A program made the position numbers and the translations under genes. Shown one piece after another: positions 1-4,547 of a stretch of DNA of 7,121 bases; the stretch's first letter is position 1, and every line of letters starts with the position of its first letter. The notes beneath the pieces were generated by a model. The model was not told the origin of the DNA. It ran no database searches and saw only the letters and a program-made list of their open reading frames with translations. Source of the DNA: an uncultured Faecalibacterium sp. (GTDB taxonomy: Bacteria; Bacillota; Clostridia; Oscillospirales; Ruminococcaceae); assembly GCA_900765705.1 (NCBI GenBank), contig CAAFSR010000225.1:1-7121 (forward strand), read 5' to 3'.

Positions 1-145
1 CGGTGGCGGGCACGATGTACACGCCCTTGTCCACCGCAGCCTGCAGGGCGGCGCGGGTGCGGGGCGTAACGTGACCTTCGCGGTTCAGCAGGGTGCCGTC
101 CAGATCCAGCGCGACCAGACGAATGGCGGGAAATTCTTGTGGCAT
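1..145 (-). CDS. HAD-superfamily hydrolase, Cof-like, N-terminal part (runs off the left edge)
   Basis: The first 48 residues are present, from an ATG at 143-145; the rest lies outside the window. The N-terminus carries the HAD motif I as LVALDLDGTLL, with D14 as the expected phospho-accepting nucleophile and D16 as the acid/base. The strand before the edge ends in YIVPAT, which fits motif II (usually a hydrophobic strand ending in TGR). This layout is typical of Cof-type (class IIB) HAD phosphatases, which dephosphorylate sugar phosphates, FMN or similar small substrates in the cytoplasm; the substrate cannot be told from this fragment. A ribosome site AAAGGAG lies 7 nt before the start. It is divergent from the PAP2-type gene and shares its promoter region. 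Confidence 0.85.
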   Translation of the reverse strand, partial: MPQEFPAIRLVALDLDGTLLNREGHVTPRTRAALQAAVDKGVYIVPAT

Positions 146-182
146 GGGGTACTCCTTTTATAATAAGATACAGTCTGTTTTT

Positions 183-211
183 ATTGTATCGCAGGGGCAG
201 CATTTGCGCAA
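183..211 (-). promoter_or_regulatory. Promoter of the HAD hydrolase gene
   Basis: Read on the minus strand, a -35 TTGCGC (206-211) and a -10 TACAAT (183-188) are separated by exactly 17 bp. The leader would be about 30 nt and contains the AAAGGAG ribosome site. The -35 half overlaps the -35 of the opposing promoter in the palindrome TTGCGCAA (204-211). Confidence 0.55.
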
Positions 212-232
212 GAGGGCGGAATGTGATATAAT
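204..232 (+). promoter_or_regulatory. Promoter of the PAP2-type phosphatase gene
   Basis: A -35 TTGCGC (204-209) and a consensus -10 TATAAT (227-232) are 17 bp apart. TG one base before the -10 (224-225) makes it an extended -10, which can compensate for the weak -35. Transcription should start near 239, about 30 nt before the ATG at 269. Confidence 0.65.
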
Positions 233-268
233 AACACGTCAATTCACATAAAAAATAGGAGAAACGAC

Positions 269-910
269 ATGAAGCTTGACCAACTGCGCAGTCGGTGCCG
301 CCCGCATTTGTGGTACCAGCTGTACTGGGTGGTGTACCTGATCTGGTTCTTCTGGCTGGATCTCACCATCACCGCCCCCAAATATATCCTGCACAGTCCG
401 CTGGACGACCTGATCCCTTTCAACGAATGGTTCGTGATCCCCTATTGCAGCTGGTTTCTGCTGCTGGCGGGGGTAACGGCGGCGCTGTGGTGGTGCGATA
501 CCGCCAGCTACGATAAGCTCTGCCTGACCATGTTTTCCGGCATGACCTTCTGCCTGATCCTGTACATGATCCTGCCCAACGGGCTGGAGCTGCGCCCCGC
601 TGTGGAGACCCTTGGCCGCGACAACCCGGCGCTGCGGGTCATGCAGCTGCTGTGGAAGGCGGACGCCGCTGTGAACGTCTGCCCCTCCATCCACTGCCAG
701 AGCTCCGCCTGCATGGCAATGGCCTTCAGCCACAGCAAGCTGGCAGAGGGCAAGCCCCTGCGCAAGGTGCTGGCATGGGTGTGGGCGGCGCTGATCTGTC
801 TTTCCACCGTATTCACCAAGCAGCACTCGGTCATTGATGTGGCCTGCGGGCTGGCGGTGGCGTTTGTGTGGCTGCCGGTGGTGTACCGCCCGGCGCGGGC
901 ACTTCATTGA
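269..910 (+). CDS. PAP2-superfamily membrane phosphatase
   Basis: A 213-residue polytopic membrane protein. Hydrophobic segments lie near residues 15-32, 57-76, 86-104, 168-182 and 190-205. The phosphatidic acid phosphatase type 2 signature is visible: Arg-Pro at 109-110 (motif 1), CPSIH at 138-142 with H142 (motif 2, usually PSGH), and STVFTKQHSVID at 179-190 with H186 as the expected nucleophile and D190 (motif 3). The long spacing and the PSIH/FTKQH forms resemble the AUR1/inositolphosphotransferase-like branch rather than PgpB. Such enzymes hydrolyse or transfer lipid phosphates or pyrophosphates on the outer membrane face; the substrate is not predictable. The motif 1 Lys of the classical KX6RP is not present at the expected place (L102 region). 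The start follows TAGGAG by 7 nt. It appears monocistronic. Confidence 0.85.
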   Translation: MKLDQLRSRCRPHLWYQLYWVVYLIWFFWLDLTITAPKYILHSPLDDLIPFNEWFVIPYCSWFLLLAGVTAALWWCDTASYDKLCLTMFSGMTFCLILYMILPNGLELRPAVETLGRDNPALRVMQLLWKADAAVNVCPSIHCQSSACMAMAFSHSKLAEGKPLRKVLAWVWAALICLSTVFTKQHSVIDVACGLAVAFVWLPVVYRPARALH

Positions 911-918
911 ACAAAATA

Positions 919-948
919 GCAAAAAATTGGCTGCAATTTTCGGTTGCT
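919..948 (+). other. AT-rich inverted repeat between the PAP2 and gntR genes
   Basis: AAAATTG (923-929) pairs with CAATTTT (934-940) around a GCTG loop, and an outer AGCAA/TTGCT pair can extend it. No T-run follows, so it is at best a weak terminator of the PAP2 gene, or a protein-binding site just upstream of the gntR promoter. Confidence 0.3.
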
Positions 949-955
949 CCTGCTA

Positions 956-984
956 TTGACAGTTGCCCTGCAGTTGGGTAATAT
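956..984 (+). promoter_or_regulatory. Promoter of the GntR-family regulator gene
   Basis: A perfect -35 TTGACA (956-961) and a -10 TAATAT (979-984, 4 of 6) are 17 bp apart. Transcription should start near 991, leaving a leader of about 55 nt to the ATG at 1046. The -10 lies inside the left arm of the 28-bp palindrome, so binding there should block polymerase. Confidence 0.6.
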
Positions 985-1005
985 GGTCGTATACTAATAT
1001 ATTAC
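978..1005. promoter_or_regulatory. Probable GntR operator (28-bp nested palindrome)
   Basis: Outer arms GTAATAT (978-984) and ATATTAC (999-1005) and the inner palindrome GTATAC (989-994) share one axis at 991.5. Eleven of 14 base pairs across the site are complementary. The core TCGTATACTA fits the T-N-G-T...A-C-N-A pattern usual for FadR/FCD-type GntR operators. It covers the -10 and the predicted start point, so autorepression by the downstream gene product is the likely function. Confidence 0.6.
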
Positions 1006-1045
1006 AGGATCTACCATCAAATAACCCCGAAGGGAGAACACTGCA

Positions 1046-1720
1046 ATGGCATCTTTGAGTGCGAGGGAACAGGCGTATCAGACCATCCGAAGCCGGATCA
1101 TCACCATGGAGCTGAAGCCCGGAGACCCCCTGAATGACAGGGAGCTTGCGGAGCAGATGGGTATCAGCCGCACCCCCATGCGGGAAGCGCTGATCATGCT
1201 CAACATTGCCCACATGGTGGACATCAAGCCGCAAAGCGGCACCCATGTGGCACCCATCGACCTGAAGCGGATGGAGCTGGAGCAGTTTGCCCGCTTTACC
1301 CTTGAAAAAGAGATATTGAACCGCATCCGCGGCCGCCTGACCGAGCAGCAGGAGCAGGAGTACCGGCAGATCATTGAGAATTACCGCCTGCTGGAGGCTG
1401 ACCTGACCCAGCCGAAGCGCGAGACCCGGCTGCTGGAGCTGGACAACCAGTTCCACCGCAAGGCCTTTGAGATCACCGGCATGGAGGAGCATTTTGATCA
1501 TATGCTCGGCGAGCTGCAGCACGTGGAGCGCATCCGCAAGTTCAGCCTGCAGACCAACGAGAACAAATCCGTCTGCGATGCGCACACCCGCATTCTGGAA
1601 ATGGTGCTCCACGGCACCGCCGAGGAGCTGGGCGAGGCACTGGAAAGCCACCTGAACCGCTATAAGCTTTCGGTGGAGCAGGCCCGCAGCGTCCACCCGG
1701 AGTATTTCACCGAGGGGTAA
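1046..1720 (+). CDS. GntR-family transcriptional regulator, FCD (FadR) subfamily
   Basis: A 224-residue protein of standard length for the family. Residues 6-70 form the winged helix-turn-helix: the start AYQTIRSRIITMELKPGD, the recognition region LAEQMGISRTPMREAL (34-49), and the wing PQSGTHVAP (62-70). Residues 75-213 form the all-helical FCD effector domain. The usual metal-binding set of FCD proteins is visible: D133 and H137 in DNQFH, H180 in DAHTRI and H202 in ESHL. Proteins of this type bind a carboxylic acid or sugar acid with help of a metal and release DNA. The ATG is preceded by AAGGGAG at a spacing of 9 nt. No metabolic gene lies in the same transcript, so the target genes besides itself must be elsewhere. 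A palindrome over its promoter suggests autoregulation. Confidence 0.92.
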   Translation: MASLSAREQAYQTIRSRIITMELKPGDPLNDRELAEQMGISRTPMREALIMLNIAHMVDIKPQSGTHVAPIDLKRMELEQFARFTLEKEILNRIRGRLTEQQEQEYRQIIENYRLLEADLTQPKRETRLLELDNQFHRKAFEITGMEEHFDHMLGELQHVERIRKFSLQTNENKSVCDAHTRILEMVLHGTAEELGEALESHLNRYKLSVEQARSVHPEYFTEG

Positions 1721-1733
1721 AATACCGCTTGCC

Positions 1734-1768
1734 GCCGCGCGGATGTTTCCGCAGGAAACCAGCGCGGC
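1734..1768. repeat. Two-part hairpin downstream of gntR
   Basis: GCCGCGC (1734-1740) pairs with GCGCGGC (1762-1768), and inside it GTTTCC (1745-1750) pairs with GGAAAC (1754-1759) around a GCA loop, with small bulges between. It starts 14 nt after the gntR stop. There is no T-run, so it is not a typical terminator; it may stabilise the 3' end of the gntR mRNA or be part of the repeat unit that follows. Confidence 0.45.
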
Positions 1769-1780
1769 AGCTGTCGTTTG

Positions 1781-1830
1781 CCGTTACGACCCCTCCTGTG
1801 AAACTACGAAATAAAAATAATCTTTCCGCT
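1781..1830 (+). repeat. Dispersed intergenic repeat, short copy A
   Basis: This stretch matches the right part of the larger repeat at 4489-4569. TACGACCCC is shared (1785-1793 and 4489-4497), then CC-GTGAAA, then a 22-bp end (1809-1830 and 4548-4569) with only one difference. Copy A lacks the 36-bp hairpin found at 4512-4547 in the other copy. No matching left end is seen upstream, so this copy is truncated. Confidence 0.6.
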
Positions 1831-1834
1831 GAAT

Positions 1835-1866
1835 ATGCCCAGAGCAACGCGGAGGGCATTTCCGCT
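1835..1866. repeat. Small inverted repeat next to copy A, with a second TTTCCGCT
   Basis: ATGCCC (1835-1840) pairs with GGGCAT (1854-1859) over a 13-nt loop. The octamer TTTCCGCT that ends copy A (1823-1830) occurs again at 1859-1866. The role is unknown; it may be residue of a second repeat unit. Confidence 0.3.
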
Positions 1867-1887
1867 CGTCTTACTTACCTATTATAG

Positions 1888-1937
1888 AAAAAGCCCGTCG
1901 ACAGAGCAGTGCATCGCTGTCTGTCGACGGGTTTTCT
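1888..1937. terminator. Bidirectional terminator between gntR and the membrane protein gene
   Basis: CCCGTCGACAG (1894-1904) pairs perfectly with CTGTCGACGGG (1921-1931), with further pairing CAG/CTG inside. On the plus strand TTTT follows (1932-1935); on the minus strand CTTTTT follows, from the A-run at 1888-1892. It sits between two convergent genes and should stop both, more strongly the minus-strand one. Confidence 0.85.
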
Positions 1938-1962
1938 GTTAAGCAGCGGGGGAACGCGGAGG

Positions 1963-2637
1963 TTAGTTCTGCTTGTCGGCCTCAGCCTTCATGGCGTTGT
2001 AGCCAATGAGCACGGTCCAGACGTAGGCGCAGGTCTTGGGGATCATCAGCATACCGATCAGCGGGTTGACATCTGCCCACAGCACAACGGGGATATAGAA
2101 GCCGAAGCTCAGCACGATGGTCAGCCACATCCAGCGGAAGGCCTTATCGTTGTTCTCTTTAGCGCTGCGGTAGAACAGCACGATGATCACTAGGCCCAGC
2201 AGAGCAAAAGGGATGTTGCGCAGAATGCCCCATGCCAGCGGGGTGTGGTTGGTGAGCCACTGGTTCTGCGGCATCATGCACAGCACGATGCGCATAGCGG
2301 ACAGGGCATACACAGCGGCGGTCACGTTCTTCTGGCCTTCGATCTGGTAGCGCTTACGCCAGACGTAGTACAGCAGCACATAGAACACGGTCATGGTCAC
2401 CGAGGTGATCCACTTGCCCAGACCCAGCGGCACAGCGTAGCTTTCCAGACCGGTGGTGCACAGCGCCAGTGCACGGGGCACCAGATGGAAGGAATCGCCC
2501 GCGCCCAGCACAACGGCCATCAGGCCGAACAGGCGGAACTGGGTGCCAGCCTTGCTGCCGCGGATCATGCGGATGCCCACCGTGAGCACGGTGACCAGAT
2601 AGAAGATGTCGAAAACGGTTTCAATAATAGCTCTCAT
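1963..2637 (-). CDS. Seven-helix integral membrane protein of unknown function
   Basis: A 224-residue protein with about seven hydrophobic segments, near residues 4-22, 34-55, 72-93, 104-122, 134-156, 166-187 and 193-214. I do not recognise a named family. Polar residues sit inside the membrane-facing region: GDSFHLVPR at 47-55 (D48, H51, R55) in the second segment, MPQNQW at 122-127, RNIPF at 140-144 and DVNPL at 189-193; these are candidates for a ligand or catalytic site. The short, strongly basic loops (RKRYQ, 94-98) suggest a cytoplasmic side by the positive-inside rule. I chose the ATG at 2635-2637, which follows AAAGGA; an in-frame ATG 45 codons upstream would add a basic, non-hydrophobic stretch and lies upstream of the likely ribosome site. 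The gene lies downstream of the TetR gene, and the same palindrome is found before both, so it is probably induced when the TetR protein binds its ligand. Confidence 0.7.
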   Translation of the reverse strand: MRAIIETVFDIFYLVTVLTVGIRMIRGSKAGTQFRLFGLMAVVLGAGDSFHLVPRALALCTTGLESYAVPLGLGKWITSVTMTVFYVLLYYVWRKRYQIEGQKNVTAAVYALSAMRIVLCMMPQNQWLTNHTPLAWGILRNIPFALLGLVIIVLFYRSAKENNDKAFRWMWLTIVLSFGFYIPVVLWADVNPLIGMLMIPKTCAYVWTVLIGYNAMKAEADKQN

Positions 2638-2683
2638 ACGTTTTTTCCTTTGTTTGTTTTGATCGCAGGTTTTGTTCTTGATT

Positions 2684-2692
2684 TTTATAGCA
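2684..2692 (-). promoter_or_regulatory. Candidate extended -10 for the membrane protein gene
   Basis: On the minus strand TGC-TATAAA gives an extended -10 about 50 nt before the start codon. No convincing -35 lies 17 bp upstream. It is an alternative to the candidate promoter at 2745-2772. Confidence 0.35.
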
Positions 2693-2744
2693 AACCGGCG
2701 CGGCAGAGCCGTACCGGAGGCAGCGTAGAAAAAAGGCTTGCAGT

Positions 2745-2772
2745 AGTATGGTCTGCGGGGCGCAGAACTCAA
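2745..2772 (-). promoter_or_regulatory. Candidate promoter next to the TetR-type operator
   Basis: On the minus strand a -35 TTGAGT (2767-2772) and a -10 CATACT (2745-2750, 4 of 6) are 16 bp apart. The spacer holds a 15-bp palindrome, TCTGCG-GGG-CGCAGA (2752-2766). The operator-like palindrome at 2775-2787 ends two bases from the -35, so a bound repressor would hinder polymerase. Confidence 0.4.
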
Positions 2773-2774
2773 GT

Positions 2775-2787
2775 TGAACTATGTTCA
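2775..2787. promoter_or_regulatory. Probable TetR operator upstream of the membrane protein gene
   Basis: TGAACTATGTTCA has perfect arms TGAAC/GTTCA around TAT. It matches the palindrome at the TetR promoter (3411-3423) at 11 of 13 positions with the same arm spacing. Two such sites, each in front of one gene of the pair, are unlikely by chance. Confidence 0.6.
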
Positions 2788-2798
2788 CATTCGAGTTT

Positions 2799-2832
2799 AA
2801 AAAACTCCCACAAGGCTTGTGGGATGTTTTTT
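2799..2832. terminator. Bidirectional terminator after the TetR gene
   Basis: TCCCACAA (2806-2813) pairs with TTGTGGGA (2817-2824) around a 3-nt loop. Six A precede it (2799-2804) and six T follow (2827-2832), so it can work on both strands. On the minus strand it lies about 10 nt after the TetR stop codon. It uncouples the TetR gene from the membrane protein gene, which therefore needs its own promoter. Confidence 0.88.
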
Positions 2833-2834
2833 GT

Positions 2835-3383
2835 TTAATAAATGGTCCTGCGCACGATCTCCAGCACGGCAGTGGGGTCAAAGCTCTGCTGTACCATCGC
2901 AGACAGCATCAGGGAGAACAGGATGCCTGCAAATTTTTCCGGGGTGAACTGCTGCGTAAATGCGCCCGGGCGAATTTTGGCATCGTTGCGCAGCACGTTG
3001 CACAGGGCATCCAGAATATGTTGCCATGTCTGCCGCATCTGCTGCTTGCCGTCGTCGGTATCCTGCTGTACAAAGCCCAGTGCATGGTGGGTGAAAAAGC
3101 CGGGGTACCGCTGGCAGCCGTATTCCATCTGCCGGTACATCCACCGGATGCAGGACAGGGTGTCCTGAAACACGGCTTCATCCTCCGGGTGGTGGAAGAT
3201 GTCGTTCCAGATGCTTTCCACCGCCGCGCTTACCAGCTCGGTCTTGGAGCCAAAGTAGTTGTAGATGCACCCCACGGAGACCCCGCAGGCTGCGGCGACC
3301 GCACGGATGTTGACCGCTGCCCAGCCGTTTTGCTGGATCAGCTCCCGGCTGGTCTTCAGGATGTCCGCCTTGGACGTTGCCAT
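2835..3383 (-). CDS. TetR-family transcriptional regulator
   Basis: A 182-residue protein, usual for the family. The N-terminal DNA-binding domain spans about residues 5-51: KADILKTSRELIQQNG, then the helix-turn-helix NIRAVAAACGVSVGCIYNYFGSK (given here by its ends, N25 and K47), with the typical Y41-x-Y43-F44 and K47. The rest is a divergent helical ligand-binding region and gives no hint of the ligand. I chose the ATG at 3381-3383. An in-frame ATG at 3429-3431 is excluded, because it lies directly beside the -10 box and upstream of the predicted transcription start. The ribosome site GGAGGTGA is rather far from the ATG (13 nt). A palindrome just downstream of the start point suggests autorepression, and its twin lies upstream of the membrane protein gene. 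Confidence 0.88.
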   Translation of the reverse strand: MATSKADILKTSRELIQQNGWAAVNIRAVAAACGVSVGCIYNYFGSKTELVSAAVESIWNDIFHHPEDEAVFQDTLSCIRWMYRQMEYGCQRYPGFFTHHALGFVQQDTDDGKQQMRQTWQHILDALCNVLRNDAKIRPGAFTQQFTPEKFAGILFSLMLSAMVQQSFDPTAVLEIVRRTIY

Positions 3384-3410
3384 TGGATTCGTAAGCTCAC
3401 CTCCCCAACA

Positions 3411-3423
3411 TGAACACTGTTCA
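3411..3423. promoter_or_regulatory. Probable TetR operator at the TetR promoter
   Basis: TGAACACTGTTCA is a perfect palindrome of 6-bp arms about a central C. It covers roughly +2 to +14 of the predicted TetR transcript, a normal place for a roadblock or occlusion operator. Confidence 0.7.
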
Positions 3424-3431
3424 CGATGCAT

Positions 3432-3460
3432 AGTATACAGCGGCGGCAGGCGGCTGTCAA
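3432..3460 (-). promoter_or_regulatory. Promoter of the TetR gene
   Basis: On the minus strand a perfect -35 TTGACA (3455-3460) and a -10 TATACT (3432-3437) are 17 bp apart. The start point should be near 3425, so the mRNA begins at the edge of the operator and has a leader of about 40 nt. Confidence 0.8.
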
Positions 3461-3626
3461 GGGGGGATAAAATTTTTGGCAGCGCTTTTTCGCCGTCTGC
3501 ACAGCAGCGGAAAAGGAAAGATGCATATATTCAGTCTGTTTCATGTTTATATCACCTAAAATGTTCCAGATTCATGTCAAAATGGTAACAATTCCTGCTT
3601 TATCGTGACTTTTCAACGAAATTTAC

Positions 3627-3654
3627 TTGCTTTTTTTGTCAACATGCGTATAAT
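3627..3654 (+). promoter_or_regulatory. Promoter of the lipoprotein gene
   Basis: A consensus -10 TATAAT (3649-3654) has a weak -35 TTGCTT (3627-3632) at 16 bp. Transcription should start near 3661, giving a leader of about 80 nt that includes a small hairpin, ACCAA-GGCAG-TTGGT (3672-3686). The stretch 3461-3626 before it is AT-rich and holds no gene that I can support. Confidence 0.55.
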
Positions 3655-3739
3655 AGAAGGACATCAGCCCAACCAAGGCAGTTGGTATGCTGCCGGGGGT
3701 CTGAAACCAGAAAAAAGTAGAAAAAAGGAGATAATCCCT

Positions 3740-4219
3740 ATGAAACTCAAGACTGTTGCAATTGCCGCTGCCGCTCTGGCACTGGCTGTCGGTATGACCG
3801 CCTGCGGCGGCTCTGCCTCTACCGCTGCATCCTCCACCGCATCCTCTGCTGCTGCCTCCTCCGAGGCTGCTTCTTCCGAGGCTGCTTCCTCTGAGGCTGA
3901 GGCTGCCGCTGCCGAGTACACCGTGTACAACACCACCGGCAGCAAGGTGACCGAGCTGTACCTGTACGATGCAGGCTCTGAGGATAAGGGCGAGAACCTG
4001 GCAGGCGAGGGCATGGCTGACGGCGAGAGCATCGTCATCACCCGCAATGTCGAGGCTGACAAGCAGGGCGACGTTGTGTACGTTCTGGAGTTCACCACCG
4101 AGGATGGCAACACCCAGAGCTTTGACACCCTGCACTACGAGGTGGCTCCCATCTCTCTGAAGAGCGTGGACGCCGCTGCCGGTGCTACCGCTATTGCTTT
4201 CACCGCTCCCGAGAAGTAA
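3740..4219 (+). CDS. Secreted lipoprotein with Ser/Ala/Glu-rich linker, unknown function
   Basis: A 159-residue protein. Residues 1-21 are a lipoprotein signal peptide: K2 and K4, an Ala/Leu-rich core, and the lipobox MTAC with C22 as the lipidated residue. Residues 23-59 are a low-complexity spacer made of Ala, Ser and Glu, including three SSEAA-type repeats, which should hold the domain away from the membrane. Residues 60-159 look like a small beta-rich domain (EYTVYNTTGSKVTELYLYD, VVYVLEFTTEDG, TLHYEVAPISLKSV); I do not recognise it as a named family. Its role outside the cell is unknown. The ATG is chosen because AAGGAG lies 9 nt upstream and the signal peptide starts there; an upstream in-frame ATG at 3605 precedes the promoter. 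It is monocistronic, with its own promoter and terminator. Codon use is strongly biased to a few preferred codons, which hints at high expression. Confidence 0.8.
   Translation: MKLKTVAIAAAALALAVGMTACGGSASTAASSTASSAAASSEAASSEAASSEAEAAAAEYTVYNTTGSKVTELYLYDAGSEDKGENLAGEGMADGESIVITRNVEADKQGDVVYVLEFTTEDGNTQSFDTLHYEVAPISLKSVDAAAGATAIAFTAPEK
3857..3901 (+). repeat. 15-bp tandem repeat within the lipoprotein gene
   Basis: Three imperfect 15-bp units, each like TCCTCCGAGGCTGCT, encode SSEAA, SSEAA and SSEAE in the linker. The differences are mainly at third codon positions (and in the last codon). Unit number may vary between strains by slippage. Confidence 0.7.
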
Positions 4220-4245
4220 GAGAAACTTCTTACATCCGCAAACAG

Positions 4246-4283
4246 AAAAAGGCTGCTGCACACACGGTGCAGCAGCCTTTTTT
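4246..4283 (+). terminator. Terminator of the lipoprotein gene
   Basis: GGCTGCTGCAC (4251-4261) pairs perfectly with GTGCAGCAGCC (4267-4277) around a 5-nt loop, followed by six T (4278-4283). The A-run before the stem (4246-4250) allows some function on the minus strand too. A second small stem, GTAAGA/TCTTAC (4216-4233), overlaps the stop codon. Confidence 0.93.
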
Positions 4284-4355
4284 GGTAAAGCAAGCGATTT
4301 GGAATGGCTTCCGCTGCGCTCTAGCCATTTTCAGCGGAAAAATATCTTAAATTTC

Positions 4356-4391
4356 GGGATAGCGGAACGCCTGCGGGCGTTCCGCTATCCC
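4356..4391 (+). repeat. Perfect 16-bp hairpin with TGCG loop
   Basis: GGGATAGCGGAACGCC (4356-4371) pairs with its exact complement (4376-4391) around TGCG. On the plus strand ATTTTC follows, so it could act as a second, weaker terminator downstream of the lipoprotein gene. Confidence 0.7.
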
Positions 4392-4506
4392 ATTTTCACA
4401 GAAGGGGGCTGTGGAGGAAAACTGCCTGTCAACCGTTGCGCTCTTCCCCATGAAAAAGAGCAAGGGCACTGCAAATGCCGTCTCCGTCTACGACCCCTTC
4501 CCCGTG

Positions 4507-4547
4507 AAAAAGTAGATCGGGAAAATCCGCAGATTTTCCCGATCTAC
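4507..4547 (-). terminator. Perfect 16-bp hairpin, likely terminator of the minus-strand operon
   Basis: GTAGATCGGGAAAATC (4512-4527) pairs with its exact complement (4532-4547) around CGCA. On the minus strand the stem is followed by TTTTT (the A-run at 4507-4511), the form of an intrinsic terminator. It lies about 190 nt after the J-domain stop codon, with no better candidate nearer. On the plus strand no T-run follows. Confidence 0.6.

Noticed and set aside
239..922. Long open frame on the minus strand opposite the PAP2 gene
   Set aside because: Its composition is that of a GC-rich antisense frame (His, Gln, Ala), it has no ribosome site, and the plus-strand frame has clear PAP2 motifs.
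953..1696. Long open frame on the minus strand opposite gntR
   Set aside because: It is the mirror of the FCD regulator gene, with no start signals or recognisable domain.
1721..1962. CRISPR array or tandem direct repeats between gntR and the membrane protein gene
   Set aside because: Only single hairpins and two TTTCCGCT octamers are present; no regular repeat-spacer pattern.
2638..2772. N-terminal extension of the membrane protein by 45 residues
   Set aside because: The added stretch is basic and non-hydrophobic, and the AAAGGA ribosome site is placed for the ATG at 2635-2637.
2245..2838. Plus-strand open frame opposite the membrane protein gene
   Set aside because: It is His/Gln-rich antisense sequence crossing the terminator at 2799-2832, with no ribosome site.
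3384..3431. Upstream start for the TetR gene at 3429-3431
   Set aside because: It adjoins the -10 box and precedes the predicted transcription start, so it would not be in the mRNA.
3605..3739. Upstream start for the lipoprotein at 3605
   Set aside because: It lies before the TATAAT at 3649-3654 and would bury the signal peptide.
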